This document shows, in pieces, positions 45,186 through 54,227 of a stretch of 64,000 nucleotides of DNA; position 1 is the first letter of the stretch, and every line of letters starts with the position of its first letter. Source of the DNA: Staphylococcus gallinarum. Its GTDB lineage: Bacteria; Bacillota; Bacilli; Staphylococcales; Staphylococcaceae. The stretch spans positions 248,001-312,000 of the forward strand of contig NZ_JXCF01000003.1 in the NCBI RefSeq assembly GCF_000875895.1, in the 5' to 3' direction. The notes under the pieces were generated by a model, which had not been told where the DNA came from, ran no database searches, and saw only the letters and a list, made by a program, of their open reading frames with translations. The position numbers and the translations under genes are program-made.

Positions 45186-46154
45186 ATGAAAGCAGTCAAT
45201 TGGAATACTCAAGAAGACATGACAAATATGTTTTGGCGACAAAATATTTCACAAATGTGGGTAGAAACGGAATTCAAAGTTTCTAAGGATATAGCAAGTT
45301 GGAAGACGTTAACAGATGCAGAAAAAAATGCTTTTAAAAAAGCGTTAGCTGGTTTAACTGGTTTGGATACACATCAAGCAGATGATGGTATGCCACTTAT
45401 CATGTTACATACAACAGATTTACGTAAAAAAGCTGTATATTCTTTCATGGCAATGATGGAACAAATTCATGCTAAAAGTTATTCTCATATTTTTACGACA
45501 TTACTTCCCTCAAGCGAAACAAACTACTTATTAGATAAATGGGTTATTGAAGAACCTCATTTAAAATATAAATCAGATAAAATTATCGAAAACTACCATA
45601 AATTATGGGGCAAAGAAGCTTCAATCTATGATCAATATATTGCACGTGTATCAAGTGTATTCTTAGAAACATTCTTATTCTACTCAGGTTTCTATTATCC
45701 TCTATATCTTGCTGGGCAAGGTAGAATGACAACGTCTGGTGAAATTATTCGTAAAATCTTACTTGATGAATCAATACATGGTGTGTTTACTGGAATGGAT
45801 GCACAAAGTTTAAGAAACGAGTTATCAGAAAGTGAAAAGCAACAAGCTGATCAAGAAATGTATAAATTATTAGATGATTTATATAAAAATGAAGTGTCTT
45901 ATACACATTCACTATATGATGAAATTGGTTTATCTGAAGATGTATTGAATTATGTTCGATACAACGGTAATAAAGCATTATCAAACCTTGGATTTGAACC
46001 ATACTTTGAAGAAAGAGAGTTCAATCCAATTATCGAGAATGCTTTAGATACATCAACTAAAAACCATGATTTCTTCTCTGTTAAAGGTGACGGTTACACA
46101 CTTGCATTGAATGTTGAAGCATTGACAGATGAAGATTTTATCTTTGAGGATTAA
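45186..46154 (+). CDS. nrdF: Class Ib ribonucleotide reductase beta subunit
   Basis: A 322-residue radical-generating subunit. Ligands of the dimetal site are visible: Asp in LTGLDTHQADDG region (about 58-66), Glu and His in MMEQIHAKSYSHIF (about 96-109, with the radical Tyr at its end), then EETFLFYSGFYYP-type segment (VFLETFLFYSGFYY) and LLDESIHGVF (about 192-201). The C-terminal tail EDFIFED docks into NrdE. The ATG follows AGGAGAC. It is placed 232 bp after nrdE instead of being tightly coupled. NrdI upstream implies a manganese cofactor. A terminator follows. Confidence 0.94.
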   Translation: MKAVNWNTQEDMTNMFWRQNISQMWVETEFKVSKDIASWKTLTDAEKNAFKKALAGLTGLDTHQADDGMPLIMLHTTDLRKKAVYSFMAMMEQIHAKSYSHIFTTLLPSSETNYLLDKWVIEEPHLKYKSDKIIENYHKLWGKEASIYDQYIARVSSVFLETFLFYSGFYYPLYLAGQGRMTTSGEIIRKILLDESIHGVFTGMDAQSLRNELSESEKQQADQEMYKLLDDLYKNEVSYTHSLYDEIGLSEDVLNYVRYNGNKALSNLGFEPYFEEREFNPIIENALDTSTKNHDFFSVKGDGYTLALNVEALTDEDFIFED

Positions 46155-46255
46155 TCTTTTTTGCTAAGTAATTAAATATATCAGTGATTATCGATGCATA
46201 TTGTTATTGAAGTGGTGATGTGTTTAAGATAATTATTGTTATAGTAAAATATTAA

Positions 46256-46292
46256 GAAAAAAGCTTCGCTCTAAGTAGAGTGAAGCTTTTTT
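46256..46292 (+). terminator. Terminator after nrdF
   Basis: AAAAAGCTTC-CTCT pairs with AGAG-GAAGCTTTTT around AAGT, with one opposed G/T, followed by T residues. Confidence 0.83.
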
Positions 46293-46300
46293 AGTTATTA

Positions 46301-46382
46301 CTTCGTATTGTTGGCTTACTTTCTTAGAGGACAGATTCAGCCTATGGTCTTCAGTTTGTCCTGTTCCCTCGGGAGTCCGCCA
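46301..46382 (-). repeat. Dispersed intergenic repeat, family B, copy 3
   Basis: CTTCGTATTGTTGGCTTAC to CCCTCGGGAGTCCGCC, in the same orientation as the copy at 35602. It differs from copies 1 and 2 at several core positions (for example TTCTTAGAGGACAGATTCAG), so it is the most diverged. It sits 9 bp after the nrdF terminator. The stretch 46383-46730 after it shows no gene. Confidence 0.75.
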
Positions 46383-46731
46383 AAACACTGTCACAAAAAC
46401 TATAAAGGATAATCTAGAGAAATACTCTATAAAAAGCAGTATACAAAGATGCTAACCCCTTTAATTGTAAACTATATAAAAAGACTCGATTAGACTACAC
46501 GTATTCTGTATTGTACAGGAAATAGGTTGTCTAATTTTTTGAATTCGCTTAACAGTGTGGAGTTACTGTATTCACTTGCTAAAGATAGTGACAATTATTA
46601 TCTACTCTTGCAACAACTAATGTATAAATAAACCTAGCCACTTAATTTAAATATAATCAAATGAAAATAATAAATTAATATGTTTAGCTCTATAAATTAT
46701 TTTAACAAATAAGTAAAATTTTCGATTGCTA

Positions 46732-46793
46732 TTGAATTTAACTAGGAACGTGGTAAAATTTTTATATATACAGTGATAATGATTATCATAACC
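46732..46793 (+). promoter_or_regulatory. sst promoter and Fur box
   Basis: -35 TTGAAT (46732-46737), a 16-bp spacer and -10 TAAAAT (46754-46759) are followed by GATAATGATTATCATAACC (46775-46793), which matches the 19-bp Fur box GATAATGATWATCATTATC at 16 positions. It overlaps the expected transcription start, so Fe-loaded Fur should block sstABCD. Confidence 0.88.
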
Positions 46794-46840
46794 AATAAGA
46801 ATTGGGAGCAATTAAATAGAAGGGATTTAGGGAAGGCATT

Positions 46841-47809
46841 ATGAAATTTTTACTTAAAGGTACAGTGTTGTTTACTGTTTTAGTTATTTTAACCATCCTT
46901 TCTTTGTTTATAGGTGTCAGCAAAGTTTCGATAACTGATATTTTTCATTTAACAAATGAGCAAAAGAATATCATTGTTTCAAGTAGAATACCTAGGACAG
47001 TGAGTATTTTAATATCTGGAAGTACGTTAGCGCTTGCAGGTTTAATTATGCAACAAATGATGCAAAATAAATTTGTTTCTCCTACAACTGCAGGAACAAT
47101 GGAGTGGGCGAAGTTAGGAATTTTGATATCATTGATTTTTTTCCCGCAAGAGAATATTTTAATTAAATTATCTTTTGCTGTCGTACTTAGTATTTTAGGT
47201 ACTTTTATGTTTGTTAAATTAGTTCAATTTATACAATTTAAGGATGTCATTTTTATTCCGTTGTTAGGTATTATGCTCGGTGGTATAGTATCAAGTTTTT
47301 CAACTTTTATTGCGCTTAGAACAAATGCTGTTCAAAGTATTGGCAACTGGTTAAACGGCAATTTTGCAATTATAACAACAGGAAGGTATGAAATATTATA
47401 CTTAAGCATTCCGCTACTGTTACTTACATATATCTTTGCAAATCATTTTACAATTGCAGGCATGGGGAAGGATTTTAGTAATAATTTAGGTGTGAATTAT
47501 GAAAAAATAATCAACATCGGTTTATTTATTACTGCGACTATTACTGCATTAGTTGTTGTGACGGTTGGTACATTACCATTTTTGGGACTTATCGTTCCTA
47601 ATATCGTTTCTATCTTTAGAGGGGATCATTTGAAAAATGCACTTCCACATACAGCAATGTTAGGAGCAATATTTGTGATGTTTTCAGATATTATTGGCAG
47701 AATTGTCGTCTATCCGTATGAAATCAATATTGGTTTAACGATTGGTGTATTCGGCACTGTTATATTCTTAATCTTGCTAATGAAAGGAAGACACCAACAT
47801 GCAAATTAG
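46841..47809 (+). CDS. sstA: Iron-siderophore ABC transporter permease SstA
   Basis: A 322-residue FecCD-type permease with about nine helices, half of the membrane channel of the Sst catechol/catecholamine siderophore importer. Typical segments are SSRIPRTVSILISGSTLALAGLIMQ near 45-70 and LPFLGLIVPNIVSIFRGDH near 240. First gene of sstABCD under a Fur box. AGGGAAGG precedes the ATG. It overlaps sstB by 11 bp. The gene identity rests on order plus the S. aureus Sst layout. Confidence 0.88.
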   Translation: MKFLLKGTVLFTVLVILTILSLFIGVSKVSITDIFHLTNEQKNIIVSSRIPRTVSILISGSTLALAGLIMQQMMQNKFVSPTTAGTMEWAKLGILISLIFFPQENILIKLSFAVVLSILGTFMFVKLVQFIQFKDVIFIPLLGIMLGGIVSSFSTFIALRTNAVQSIGNWLNGNFAIITTGRYEILYLSIPLLLLTYIFANHFTIAGMGKDFSNNLGVNYEKIINIGLFITATITALVVVTVGTLPFLGLIVPNIVSIFRGDHLKNALPHTAMLGAIFVMFSDIIGRIVVYPYEINIGLTIGVFGTVIFLILLMKGRHQHAN

Positions 47810-48758
47810 TGCAAAGAATAAATTATTGATACTTATTGCTTTAACTGTGATTGTGGGCGTCATTTATTCAATCGTAGGCATTGATTTTGAAATTTTTCAA
47901 TATCAATTCTCAAGTAGATTAAGGAAGTTAATCTTGATGATACTTGTCGGTGGAGCAATTGCTGCTTCAGTAGTCATCTTTCAAGCCATTACGACCAATC
48001 GGTTGTTAACACCCTCGATTATGGGGTTAGATGCGGTTTATATGTTTGTTAAGGTGCTGTTAGTTTTTGCTTTTGGTGTGCAATCTGTATTAGTTACGAA
48101 TCTGTATCTCAATTTTATAATTACTTTGGTCGTCATGGTGGTATTTTCGTTACTACTTTTCCAAGGTATATTTAAAATTGGAGACGTTTCAGTTTATTTT
48201 ATATTATTAGTAGGTGTGATTTTAGGGACATTTTTCAAAAGTATCACAGGATTTCTTGAATTAATTATTAATCCAGAGGACTATTTAGCGGTTCAAAGTG
48301 CGATGTTTGCTAATTTTGACGCATCAAATAGTAAGCTTGTCACCCTTTGTGGCATTATACTTATTGTCTTAATTATTGTCACTGTACTATTAATTCCATA
48401 TCTAGACGTATTGTTATTAGGTAGAGATCAAGCCATTAATCTTGGTGTATCTTATAAAACATTAACACGATTACTGTTAATCCTTGTTGCTATTCTTGTA
48501 TCAATTTCAACAGCACTTGTAGGACCAATTACATTTCTTGGTTTGTTAACAGTCAACTTAGCACATGAAATGATGAGAACGTATGAACATAAATATATTT
48601 TACCGGCAACAATCTGTATTAGTTGGTTGAGTTTATTTATTGCGCAAGCAGTAGTCGAAAATCTCTTTGAAGCGACAACACAAGTAAGTATTATTATCGA
48701 TTTAATTGGTGGTAGTTACTTTATTTACTTATTAATTAAAAGGAGGAATGCAAATTGA
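47799..48758 (+). CDS. sstB: Iron-siderophore ABC transporter permease SstB
   Basis: A 319-residue FecCD-family permease, partner of SstA. Helical throughout, with FSSRLRKLILMILVGGAIAA near 35-54 in place of the usual RLPR motif, and VGPITFLGLLTVNLAHEMM near 240-258, the coupling loop to the ATPase. It begins inside the sstA end and its stop overlaps the sstC TTG start (TTGA), so all three are translationally linked. Confidence 0.87.
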   Translation: MQISAKNKLLILIALTVIVGVIYSIVGIDFEIFQYQFSSRLRKLILMILVGGAIAASVVIFQAITTNRLLTPSIMGLDAVYMFVKVLLVFAFGVQSVLVTNLYLNFIITLVVMVVFSLLLFQGIFKIGDVSVYFILLVGVILGTFFKSITGFLELIINPEDYLAVQSAMFANFDASNSKLVTLCGIILIVLIIVTVLLIPYLDVLLLGRDQAINLGVSYKTLTRLLLILVAILVSISTALVGPITFLGLLTVNLAHEMMRTYEHKYILPATICISWLSLFIAQAVVENLFEATTQVSIIIDLIGGSYFIYLLIKRRNAN

Positions 48759-49555
48759 TACGTGTGTCAGGACTTAATAAAACAATTCAAGATAAGCCTA
48801 TTTTAAAGAATATCAATGTTGATATCCAAAAAGGGAAGCTCACATCGATGATTGGACCAAATGGTGCTGGTAAGAGTACTTTATTAGGTGCGATTACACG
48901 ATTGATGGACTTTGAAGAAGGACAGATAGAGATTGAAGGGCGTTCGATTAATGATTTTAAAAGTAATGAACTTGCCAAGAAACTATCTATTTTAAAGCAA
49001 AGTAATCATACAGAGTTGAATATTACTGTTGAACAGTTAGTTAACTTTGGTAGATTTCCGCATTGTAAGGGCCACTTGAAAAAGGAAGATAAGGATCAAG
49101 TTGAATATGCATTAGAATTACTTCAATTACAGGAAATTAGACATCGTTATCTTAAGACACTTTCAGGTGGACAACGACAACGTGCATATGTCGCAATGAC
49201 AATTGCACAAGATACAGATTATATCTTGTTGGATGAACCATTAAACAACCTCGATATGAAGCACTCTGTTCAAATCATGCAAACGTTACGTCAACTTGCT
49301 AAAAAGTTGAATAAGACCATTGTCATTGTGATACATGATATTAATTTTGCATCTTGTTACTCAGATGACATTATCGCGTTAAAACATGGTGAATTAGTGA
49401 AAGCGAGTGATAAGGACGAAGTCATTCAAACGGATGTGTTACGACAACTTTATGATATGGATGTGAAAATCGAAGAAATACGTGGACAACGGATCTGTGT
49501 TTACTTCGATGAGTCTACAGAGGAAGAAGCACTGTCTTTAGTAGAATCCATTTAA
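48755..49555 (+). CDS. sstC: Iron-siderophore ABC transporter ATPase SstC
   Basis: A 266-residue ATPase of the FepC/FhuC group that drives SstAB. Walker A GPNGAGKST (about 34), Q-loop LSILKQSNH, signature LSGGQRQRAYVAM (about 134), Walker B YILLDEPLNNLD, H-loop VIHDINFA. TTG 48755 with AGGAGG nine bases upstream is the start. The C-terminal extension of about 30 residues (IRGQRICVYFDESTEE) is normal. A 110-bp gap separates it from sstD. Confidence 0.9.
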   Translation: MIRVSGLNKTIQDKPILKNINVDIQKGKLTSMIGPNGAGKSTLLGAITRLMDFEEGQIEIEGRSINDFKSNELAKKLSILKQSNHTELNITVEQLVNFGRFPHCKGHLKKEDKDQVEYALELLQLQEIRHRYLKTLSGGQRQRAYVAMTIAQDTDYILLDEPLNNLDMKHSVQIMQTLRQLAKKLNKTIVIVIHDINFASCYSDDIIALKHGELVKASDKDEVIQTDVLRQLYDMDVKIEEIRGQRICVYFDESTEEEALSLVESI

Positions 49556-49665
49556 ATCTAAGATGTCTTTGTCCTAAACATTGAAGGGAGTGATGCAAAC
49601 GTAGCGTTACTTTTAAAACGTGGGATAGATTGGGTATTAAACAAAAATTGGAGGAATGAAACACC

Positions 49666-50706
49666 ATGAAAAAATATGCTTTAGTCTTAGTTATAGGTTT
49701 AATGTTTTTATTAGCAGCATGTGGTAATAGTGGGTCTGGATCTGATGATAAAAAATCAGAAAGCAAGGACACTAAAGATACAGTGAAAATTGAAAATAAT
49801 TATAAAGCAAGTGGCGAAAAACGAGATGGTAGCGATGCTAAAACGGTAAAAGAAACTGTAGAAGTACCGAAGAATCCTAAAAAGGCTGTAGTTTTTGACT
49901 ATGGAACTTTAGACACAATGAAAGAACTTGGCTTAGCAGACAAAGTTAAAGCTGTGCCTAAAGGTGAAGGTGGTAAATCATTACCAGATTTCTTAAGTGA
50001 TTTTAAAGATGAAAAATACTTAAATACTGGTAGTCTGAAAGAAGTTAATTATGATAAAGTAGCTGCTGCTAAACCTGACGTTATATACATATCTGGTCGT
50101 ACGGCTAATCAGAAAAACTTAGATGAATTTAAGAAAGCAGCACCAGATGCAAAAGTGGTTTATGTAGGTGTAGATAACAAAAATGAAGTTAATTCATTAA
50201 AAGAAAATGCTGAAAAACTTGGTAAAATTTACGATAAAGAAAGCGAAGTTAAATCTTTAAATAAAAAATTAGATGATAAAATCGCTGAAGTAAAAGATAA
50301 AACGAAAGACATGAAAGACGAAAAAGCAATGTTCTTACTAGTTAATGAAGGTGAATTATCTACTTATGGTGCTGGTGATCGTTTTGGTTCATTAATCTTC
50401 AATACAATGGGCTTCACTGCTGCTGATGATAATATTAAAGGAAGTACACACGGACAAAACGTAACAAATGAATATATTGCTGAGAAAAATCCAGCAATTA
50501 TCTTTGCAATGGACCGCGGACAAGCAATCGGTGGTAAATCAACAGCGAAACAAGCTTTAGGCAATGATGTAATTAAAAATGTAGATGCAGTAAAACATAA
50601 TAAAGTCTATGAACTAGATCCTAAATTATGGTACTTTGCAAGTGGTTCTACTACAACTGCCATTAAACAAATGGATGAAGTTGAAAAAGCATTAGACAAA
50701 AAATAA
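49666..50706 (+). CDS. sstD: Siderophore-binding lipoprotein SstD
   Basis: A 346-residue lipoprotein receptor. The lipobox LLAAC has the acylated Cys at residue 19, then a Ser/Lys/Asp-rich linker (about 20-50) and a class III (FatB/CeuE-like) binding domain with VVFDYGTLDTMKELGL, KPDVIYISGR and a final ALGNDVIKNVDAVKHNKVYEL. It captures catechol siderophores and passes them to SstAB. GGAGGAA precedes the ATG. No clear terminator follows. High Lys/Asp content is typical of staphylococcal surface lipoproteins. Confidence 0.92.
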   Translation: MKKYALVLVIGLMFLLAACGNSGSGSDDKKSESKDTKDTVKIENNYKASGEKRDGSDAKTVKETVEVPKNPKKAVVFDYGTLDTMKELGLADKVKAVPKGEGGKSLPDFLSDFKDEKYLNTGSLKEVNYDKVAAAKPDVIYISGRTANQKNLDEFKKAAPDAKVVYVGVDNKNEVNSLKENAEKLGKIYDKESEVKSLNKKLDDKIAEVKDKTKDMKDEKAMFLLVNEGELSTYGAGDRFGSLIFNTMGFTAADDNIKGSTHGQNVTNEYIAEKNPAIIFAMDRGQAIGGKSTAKQALGNDVIKNVDAVKHNKVYELDPKLWYFASGSTTTAIKQMDEVEKALDKK

Positions 50707-50882
50707 TTAACATCTAGAGTGGGGAAATGTTAGTTAAAATGATGTAAATGCATTGTCTAGATATGAAATTCGTACTGTTAATAAAGTAACTGAATTTATT
50801 CTATACGTATCGAATTTGATTGTAGATAATCATAAGACCTAAAAGGTTGGGATTTAGATCCTAGAATGAAAGAGTCTGGAAC

Positions 50883-51336
50883 ATTAGTTTTCAGACTAAA
50901 ATGAAATCGATAATTTTTACTGTGAAAATGTAAAAATTATCGATTTTTCTATTATTATCAAATTGATTATCACTTAGTGTTATTATTTTACTTATATTGA
51001 TAGCTAATAATGCTAATCCGAGTTCATGTTTTATCCTTGTTATTTCTCGAAGTGACATGCGAGTAAATCCACAAATAGCCTTTAATAATACAAAAACAGC
51101 TTCTATCTCAATTTTATTTTGATTGTAGAATCTTTGTATTTCTGGTTCTAAAAGCTGTTGATTTATTTTAGTTTTGAAAGATTCCCAATTATAATTCCTC
51201 AAAACTTTTTTATTAGTCTCCGAATTATGTTTGCTATATCGGTTGGGGTGTGGACACCCTGAACAATCATCACATTCGTCTAATTTGAAACCTCTTTTAA
51301 AATCATAGTCATTATTTTTGTAGTAATTACATATAA
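50883..51336 (-). pseudogene. Decayed IS1182-family transposase, C-terminal part
   Basis: Leftward reading gives a Cys cluster (CDDCSGCPHPNR) and then RFYNQNKIEIEAVFVLLKA, followed by GFTRMSLREITRIKHELGLALLAIN, the C-terminal pattern of IS1182/IS1272-type transposases. The N-terminal two thirds are gone and the reading frame now begins inside a family A repeat. The conserved EPVFG-type glutamate context is changed (EAVFV). The end of the element at 50904-50946 is a perfect hairpin. It is an old, inactive remnant between sstD and the PH-domain gene. Confidence 0.75.
50904..50946 (-). repeat. IS-end hairpin, copy 1
   Basis: AAATCGATAATTTTTAC (50904-50920), loop TGTGAAAAT, GTAAAAATTATCGATTT (50930-50946): a perfect 17-bp stem at the 3' side of the transposase remnant. 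The same structure stands alone at 57181-57223. Confidence 0.8.
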
Positions 51337-51500
51337 GAACTTCGTATTGTTTGCGAGACACTTGAGTGAGTAGGGTGAGTGTCGACATCAAGGATTGAGC
51401 CATCCCCCTAGGTAAGCGAGCAATAACAATACTGAGTATCGATAACAATAACAAGCCCATCAAAAATCTTTACTGGGTTTAATGCTAGGTATTTATGTTC
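51337..51500 (+). repeat. Dispersed intergenic repeat, family A, copy 2
   Basis: Matches 155-321 in reverse orientation, from GAACTTCGTATTG to TTTATGTTC. It contains ATCCCCCTAGGTAAGCGAGC, the border shared with family B. Its hairpin (AACAAGCCCATC... ACTGGGTTTAATG) is less perfect than in copy 1. It interrupts the transposase remnant and supplies the first residues of that frame. Confidence 0.75.
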
Positions 51501-51751
51501 TAGATTCGTTACTGTACTTTGTATTATTGATAAGATCATTTGAATCTAGACATGAGAATGACAATGTTTATTTAGGTATTTTGCAACAAACATACGTAAA
51601 TATAGTGTCTTTTAAATAACCTGGGATTAAAGTAGAATTGTGTTATTTTAGAAATGGAAAGGGTAAATGGTTTATAAACACTAAATTAAGGTGACGTTTC
51701 TAGCTTTAATGTTAAAAGGAAACTGAGTAATTACATTAGAACAGAGGTGCA

Positions 51752-52081
51752 ATGATGATATTAGATAAAGTGAATCCTAATGATTTATATCCAACAGAAG
51801 AGCAAGGTCCTACTGTATTAGGGACGATTGAGTATAATATGCATGGTACTTCAGAATTCGAAGGTGCCTTTATTGCGACAAATGAGCGATTGATTTTAAA
51901 TGTAGATATGAATGGTGAATTTTATTATAGAAGTATTGCTTATAATGAAATTGAACAGATTGAAGCACACGACGATAGTATTCAATTTGTCTTTAATGTG
52001 GGACCAATGCCAATAAAAGAACTACAAAAGGGTGATATCCAAACTTTTGTGGATTATGTTAAGTCACAAATGCCTTCATAA
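51752..52081 (+). CDS. Small PH-like domain protein (bPH_3/YokE type)
   Basis: A 109-residue cytoplasmic protein predicted as a single bacterial PH-like beta sandwich: VLGTIEYNMHGTSEFEGAFIATNERLILNV, FYYRSIAYNEIEQIEAHDDS and IKELQKGDIQTFVDYVKSQ as the closing helix (pieces split here at natural breaks). The pattern of a strand with ATNERLI, then an IxxI(E) strand, is typical of bPH_3. Function of this family is unknown. GAGGTG precedes ATG 51752 or 51755. A bidirectional terminator follows. Confidence 0.72.
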   Translation: MMILDKVNPNDLYPTEEQGPTVLGTIEYNMHGTSEFEGAFIATNERLILNVDMNGEFYYRSIAYNEIEQIEAHDDSIQFVFNVGPMPIKELQKGDIQTFVDYVKSQMPS

Positions 52082-52113
52082 ATAATTAAGAAGAATGAAA
52101 TATTCATATTAAG

Positions 52114-52155
52114 AAACCAGACCTTTCCGGGATTTGAAAAGGTCTGGTTTTTATT
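52114..52155. terminator. Bidirectional terminator
   Basis: Perfect 13-bp stem AAACCAGACCTTT (52114-52126) and AAAGGTCTGGTTT (52138-52150) with a T run to the right; it lies between the convergent PH-domain and CHY zinc-finger genes. Confidence 0.82.
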
Positions 52156-52160
52156 ATGCA

Positions 52161-52475
52161 TTAAATAGCAAAGTAAAGATGATAGTGATATTTACAACGA
52201 TTGTTAAAATGCGCATTACATTCTGGACAAGCCTCAATCATCATATATTCGTTAATTGTCATTTCGTGTTTACAAACACCACACAAAATTGCACGTTGAT
52301 TAAATTCGTCTGATTCCCATCGCTTTATAGGATGTGATTCGCTTTCGTTATGGCATTTATAGCATGGATAGTATTTATCGCAACATTTAAATTTAATTGA
52401 AATAATGTCTAAAGGCGTTTGATAATGTGTGCATCTGCCTTCGCTATCTACCGTTGGACCATAAATATTAACCAT
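52161..52475 (-). CDS. CHY zinc finger protein
   Basis: A 104-residue protein rich in Cys and His pairs: CTHYQTPLDIISIKFKCC, YPCYKCHNESESHPIKRW, AILCGVCKHEMT, and CPECNAHFNNRCKYHYHLYF. The C-x-H-Y opening and the CxxC/CxxH series fit the CHY zinc finger (PF05495) that binds three zinc ions. Bacterial versions have no settled role; eukaryotic relatives are Hot13 and Pirh2. It ends 16 bp upstream of murB on the same strand order (murB reads first), so a shared mRNA is likely. Confidence 0.82.
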   Translation of the reverse strand: MVNIYGPTVDSEGRCTHYQTPLDIISIKFKCCDKYYPCYKCHNESESHPIKRWESDEFNQRAILCGVCKHEMTINEYMMIEACPECNAHFNNRCKYHYHLYFAI

Positions 52476-52491
52476 TGTATCTGTCTCCTAA

Positions 52492-53412
52492 CTAGTCTTG
52501 CGGATGCTCTCCGATAATTCGTACTTCTGGATGTAACTCCACATCGAATTTTTCTTTAACGACCTTTTGTACATAATGTATTAAATCTTCGTAGTCTGTG
52601 GCGGTACCTTTATCAACATTAACCATAAAGCCAGCATGCTTTGTTGAAACCTCAACTCCACCAATGCGATGACCTTGTAAGTCTGAATCTTGTATTAGTT
52701 TTCCTGCAAAGTGTCCAGGTGGGCGTTGGAATACACTACCACATGAAGGATATTCTAATGGTTGTTTTGTTTCTCGGCGTTCAGTTAAATCATCCATCTT
52801 CGATTGAATGTCTTCTTTATGACCCGGTTCAAGTGTAAAAGCAGCTTCCAAAACTACAAGGTGTTGTTTCTGAACAATACTATTTCGATAATCTAATTCT
52901 AATTCATGCTTAGTTAAGGTGATTAATTCTCCCTTTTCGTTTACACAAAGAGCATAATCAATACAATCCTTTACTTCGCCTCCATAGGCGCCCGCATTCA
53001 TAAATACAGCACCACCAATAGAACCCGGAATGCCACATGCAAACTCTAAACCAGTTAAACTATAATCCCTTGCAGTGCGTGAAACATCAATGATTGCAGC
53101 ACCACTTCCAGAAATAATAGCATCATCTGAAACTTCAATATAATCGAGTGAAAGTAAGCTGATAACAATCCCTCTTATGCCGCCTTCACGAATAATAATA
53201 TTTGATCCATTACCTAAATAAGTAACAGGAATATCATTGGAATAAGCAAAGTGCACAATCGCTTGCACTTGTTGATGTGTGGTTGGTGATAAGTAGTAAT
53301 CTGCTTGACCACCAGTTTCTGTATATGTATAGCGCTTTAAAGGTTCATCAATCTTTATTATATCTTTAGGTACAATTGCTTCTAATTCCTTTAAGATGTC
53401 ATCTTTATGCAA
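52492..53412 (-). CDS. murB: UDP-N-acetylenolpyruvoylglucosamine reductase
   Basis: A 306-residue type II MurB flavoenzyme that makes UDP-MurNAc in cytoplasmic peptidoglycan synthesis. FAD-binding [15 protein letters not shown] (about 60-74) and [24 protein letters not shown], the catalytic Ser in [12 protein letters not shown] (about 225-236), and the C-terminal catalytic Glu in RIIGEHP are intact. TTG 53412 follows AAGGACG with 10-nt spacing; no better start codon is available. Size agrees with S. aureus MurB. Confidence 0.94.
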   Translation of the reverse strand: MHKDDILKELEAIVPKDIIKIDEPLKRYTYTETGGQADYYLSPTTHQQVQAIVHFAYSNDIPVTYLGNGSNIIIREGGIRGIVISLLSLDYIEVSDDAIISGSGAAIIDVSRTARDYSLTGLEFACGIPGSIGGAVFMNAGAYGGEVKDCIDYALCVNEKGELITLTKHELELDYRNSIVQKQHLVVLEAAFTLEPGHKEDIQSKMDDLTERRETKQPLEYPSCGSVFQRPPGHFAGKLIQDSDLQGHRIGGVEVSTKHAGFMVNVDKGTATDYEDLIHYVQKVVKEKFDVELHPEVRIIGEHPQD

Positions 53413-53576
53413 TGTATTGTACGTCCTTTCCTAGTGAATTCATTTATACATTATAGCAATATTTGTGGGTATTTGCTAAATAGTATGCTAGTTAATCACA
53501 AAACTTATACATCTATTAAAATTTGAGTTGATTATACCATGTCTGTATGAAAAGTGAACGTAAAAACCGATTCAAA

Positions 53577-54101
53577 TTAATCTGTATGTATTTGCTTTAA
53601 TAATTTAGAGAATAACTGTTGCTTTTGATTCTCATATGCACGAATTGTAGGTGCATGTTGAGCAATATTTTGTTTAGCATTTCCAAAAGTTTGCGCTGCT
53701 GATGGATTATTTTCTAAATACTTTGTACTTAATAAGTAATCATTATATAGCGTAGAATCCTTTTGGATAATATGTAGACGGGCGATTTGCTTTAAATCAA
53801 TAAGGTTATTAAATTGAGCCATGACCACTTTCTTTTTATATGGATGATGTAAACGATAGAAGCCAGCATAATTCAGTCGTTTTTCATCTAAAGATGTTAT
53901 GTCATGTAAATTATCTACTCCTACAAGAATGTCTAAGATAGGTTCGGTAGGATAATTAAAATGTTTCGTACCACCAATATGGTGCGTTGATTTTACGGGC
54001 GTATCTAAAAGGTTAAATAAAGTTGTACTAAGCGTTTCATACTGCTGTGCAAAATCAATGTTTTTATCCTCAATGATAAAATTTTGTACTTGAGAATACA
54101 T
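53577..54101 (-). CDS. GrpB/UPF0157 family nucleotidyltransferase-like protein
   Basis: A roughly 174-residue GrpB-family (UPF0157) protein with a nucleotidyltransferase-like fold. HHIGGTKHFNYPTEPILDILVGV (quoted in two parts: HHIGGTKHFNYPTEP and ILDILVGV) replaces the usual HIGSTSVPGLxAKPxIDI core. FYRLHHPYKK and RLHIIQ follow. Activity is unknown. The frame extends to 54182, but ATG 54101 has AAAGGAGC at the right distance and yields MYSQVQNFIIEDK. Monocistronic and divergent from the lipoprotein gene at 54228. Confidence 0.75.
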   Translation of the reverse strand: MYSQVQNFIIEDKNIDFAQQYETLSTTLFNLLDTPVKSTHHIGGTKHFNYPTEPILDILVGVDNLHDITSLDEKRLNYAGFYRLHHPYKKKVVMAQFNNLIDLKQIARLHIIQKDSTLYNDYLLSTKYLENNPSAAQTFGNAKQNIAQHAPTIRAYENQKQQLFSKLLKQIHTD

Positions 54102-54227
54102 TAAGTTGAGCGCTCCTTTTATTCTGATTTTATTCTTGTTAAACTGTAAATTCTGAAATAATATATCACATATCATTTTCAAGTTAAATAAGTTTCTGTA
54201 TAATACGGAATAATAAGGAGTGCAGAA

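Noticed and set aside
46341-46382. STAR-type GC-rich 14-bp direct repeats
   Set aside because: The repeats here are palindromic single units without tandem GC-rich 14-mers, so they do not match STAR elements as I know them.
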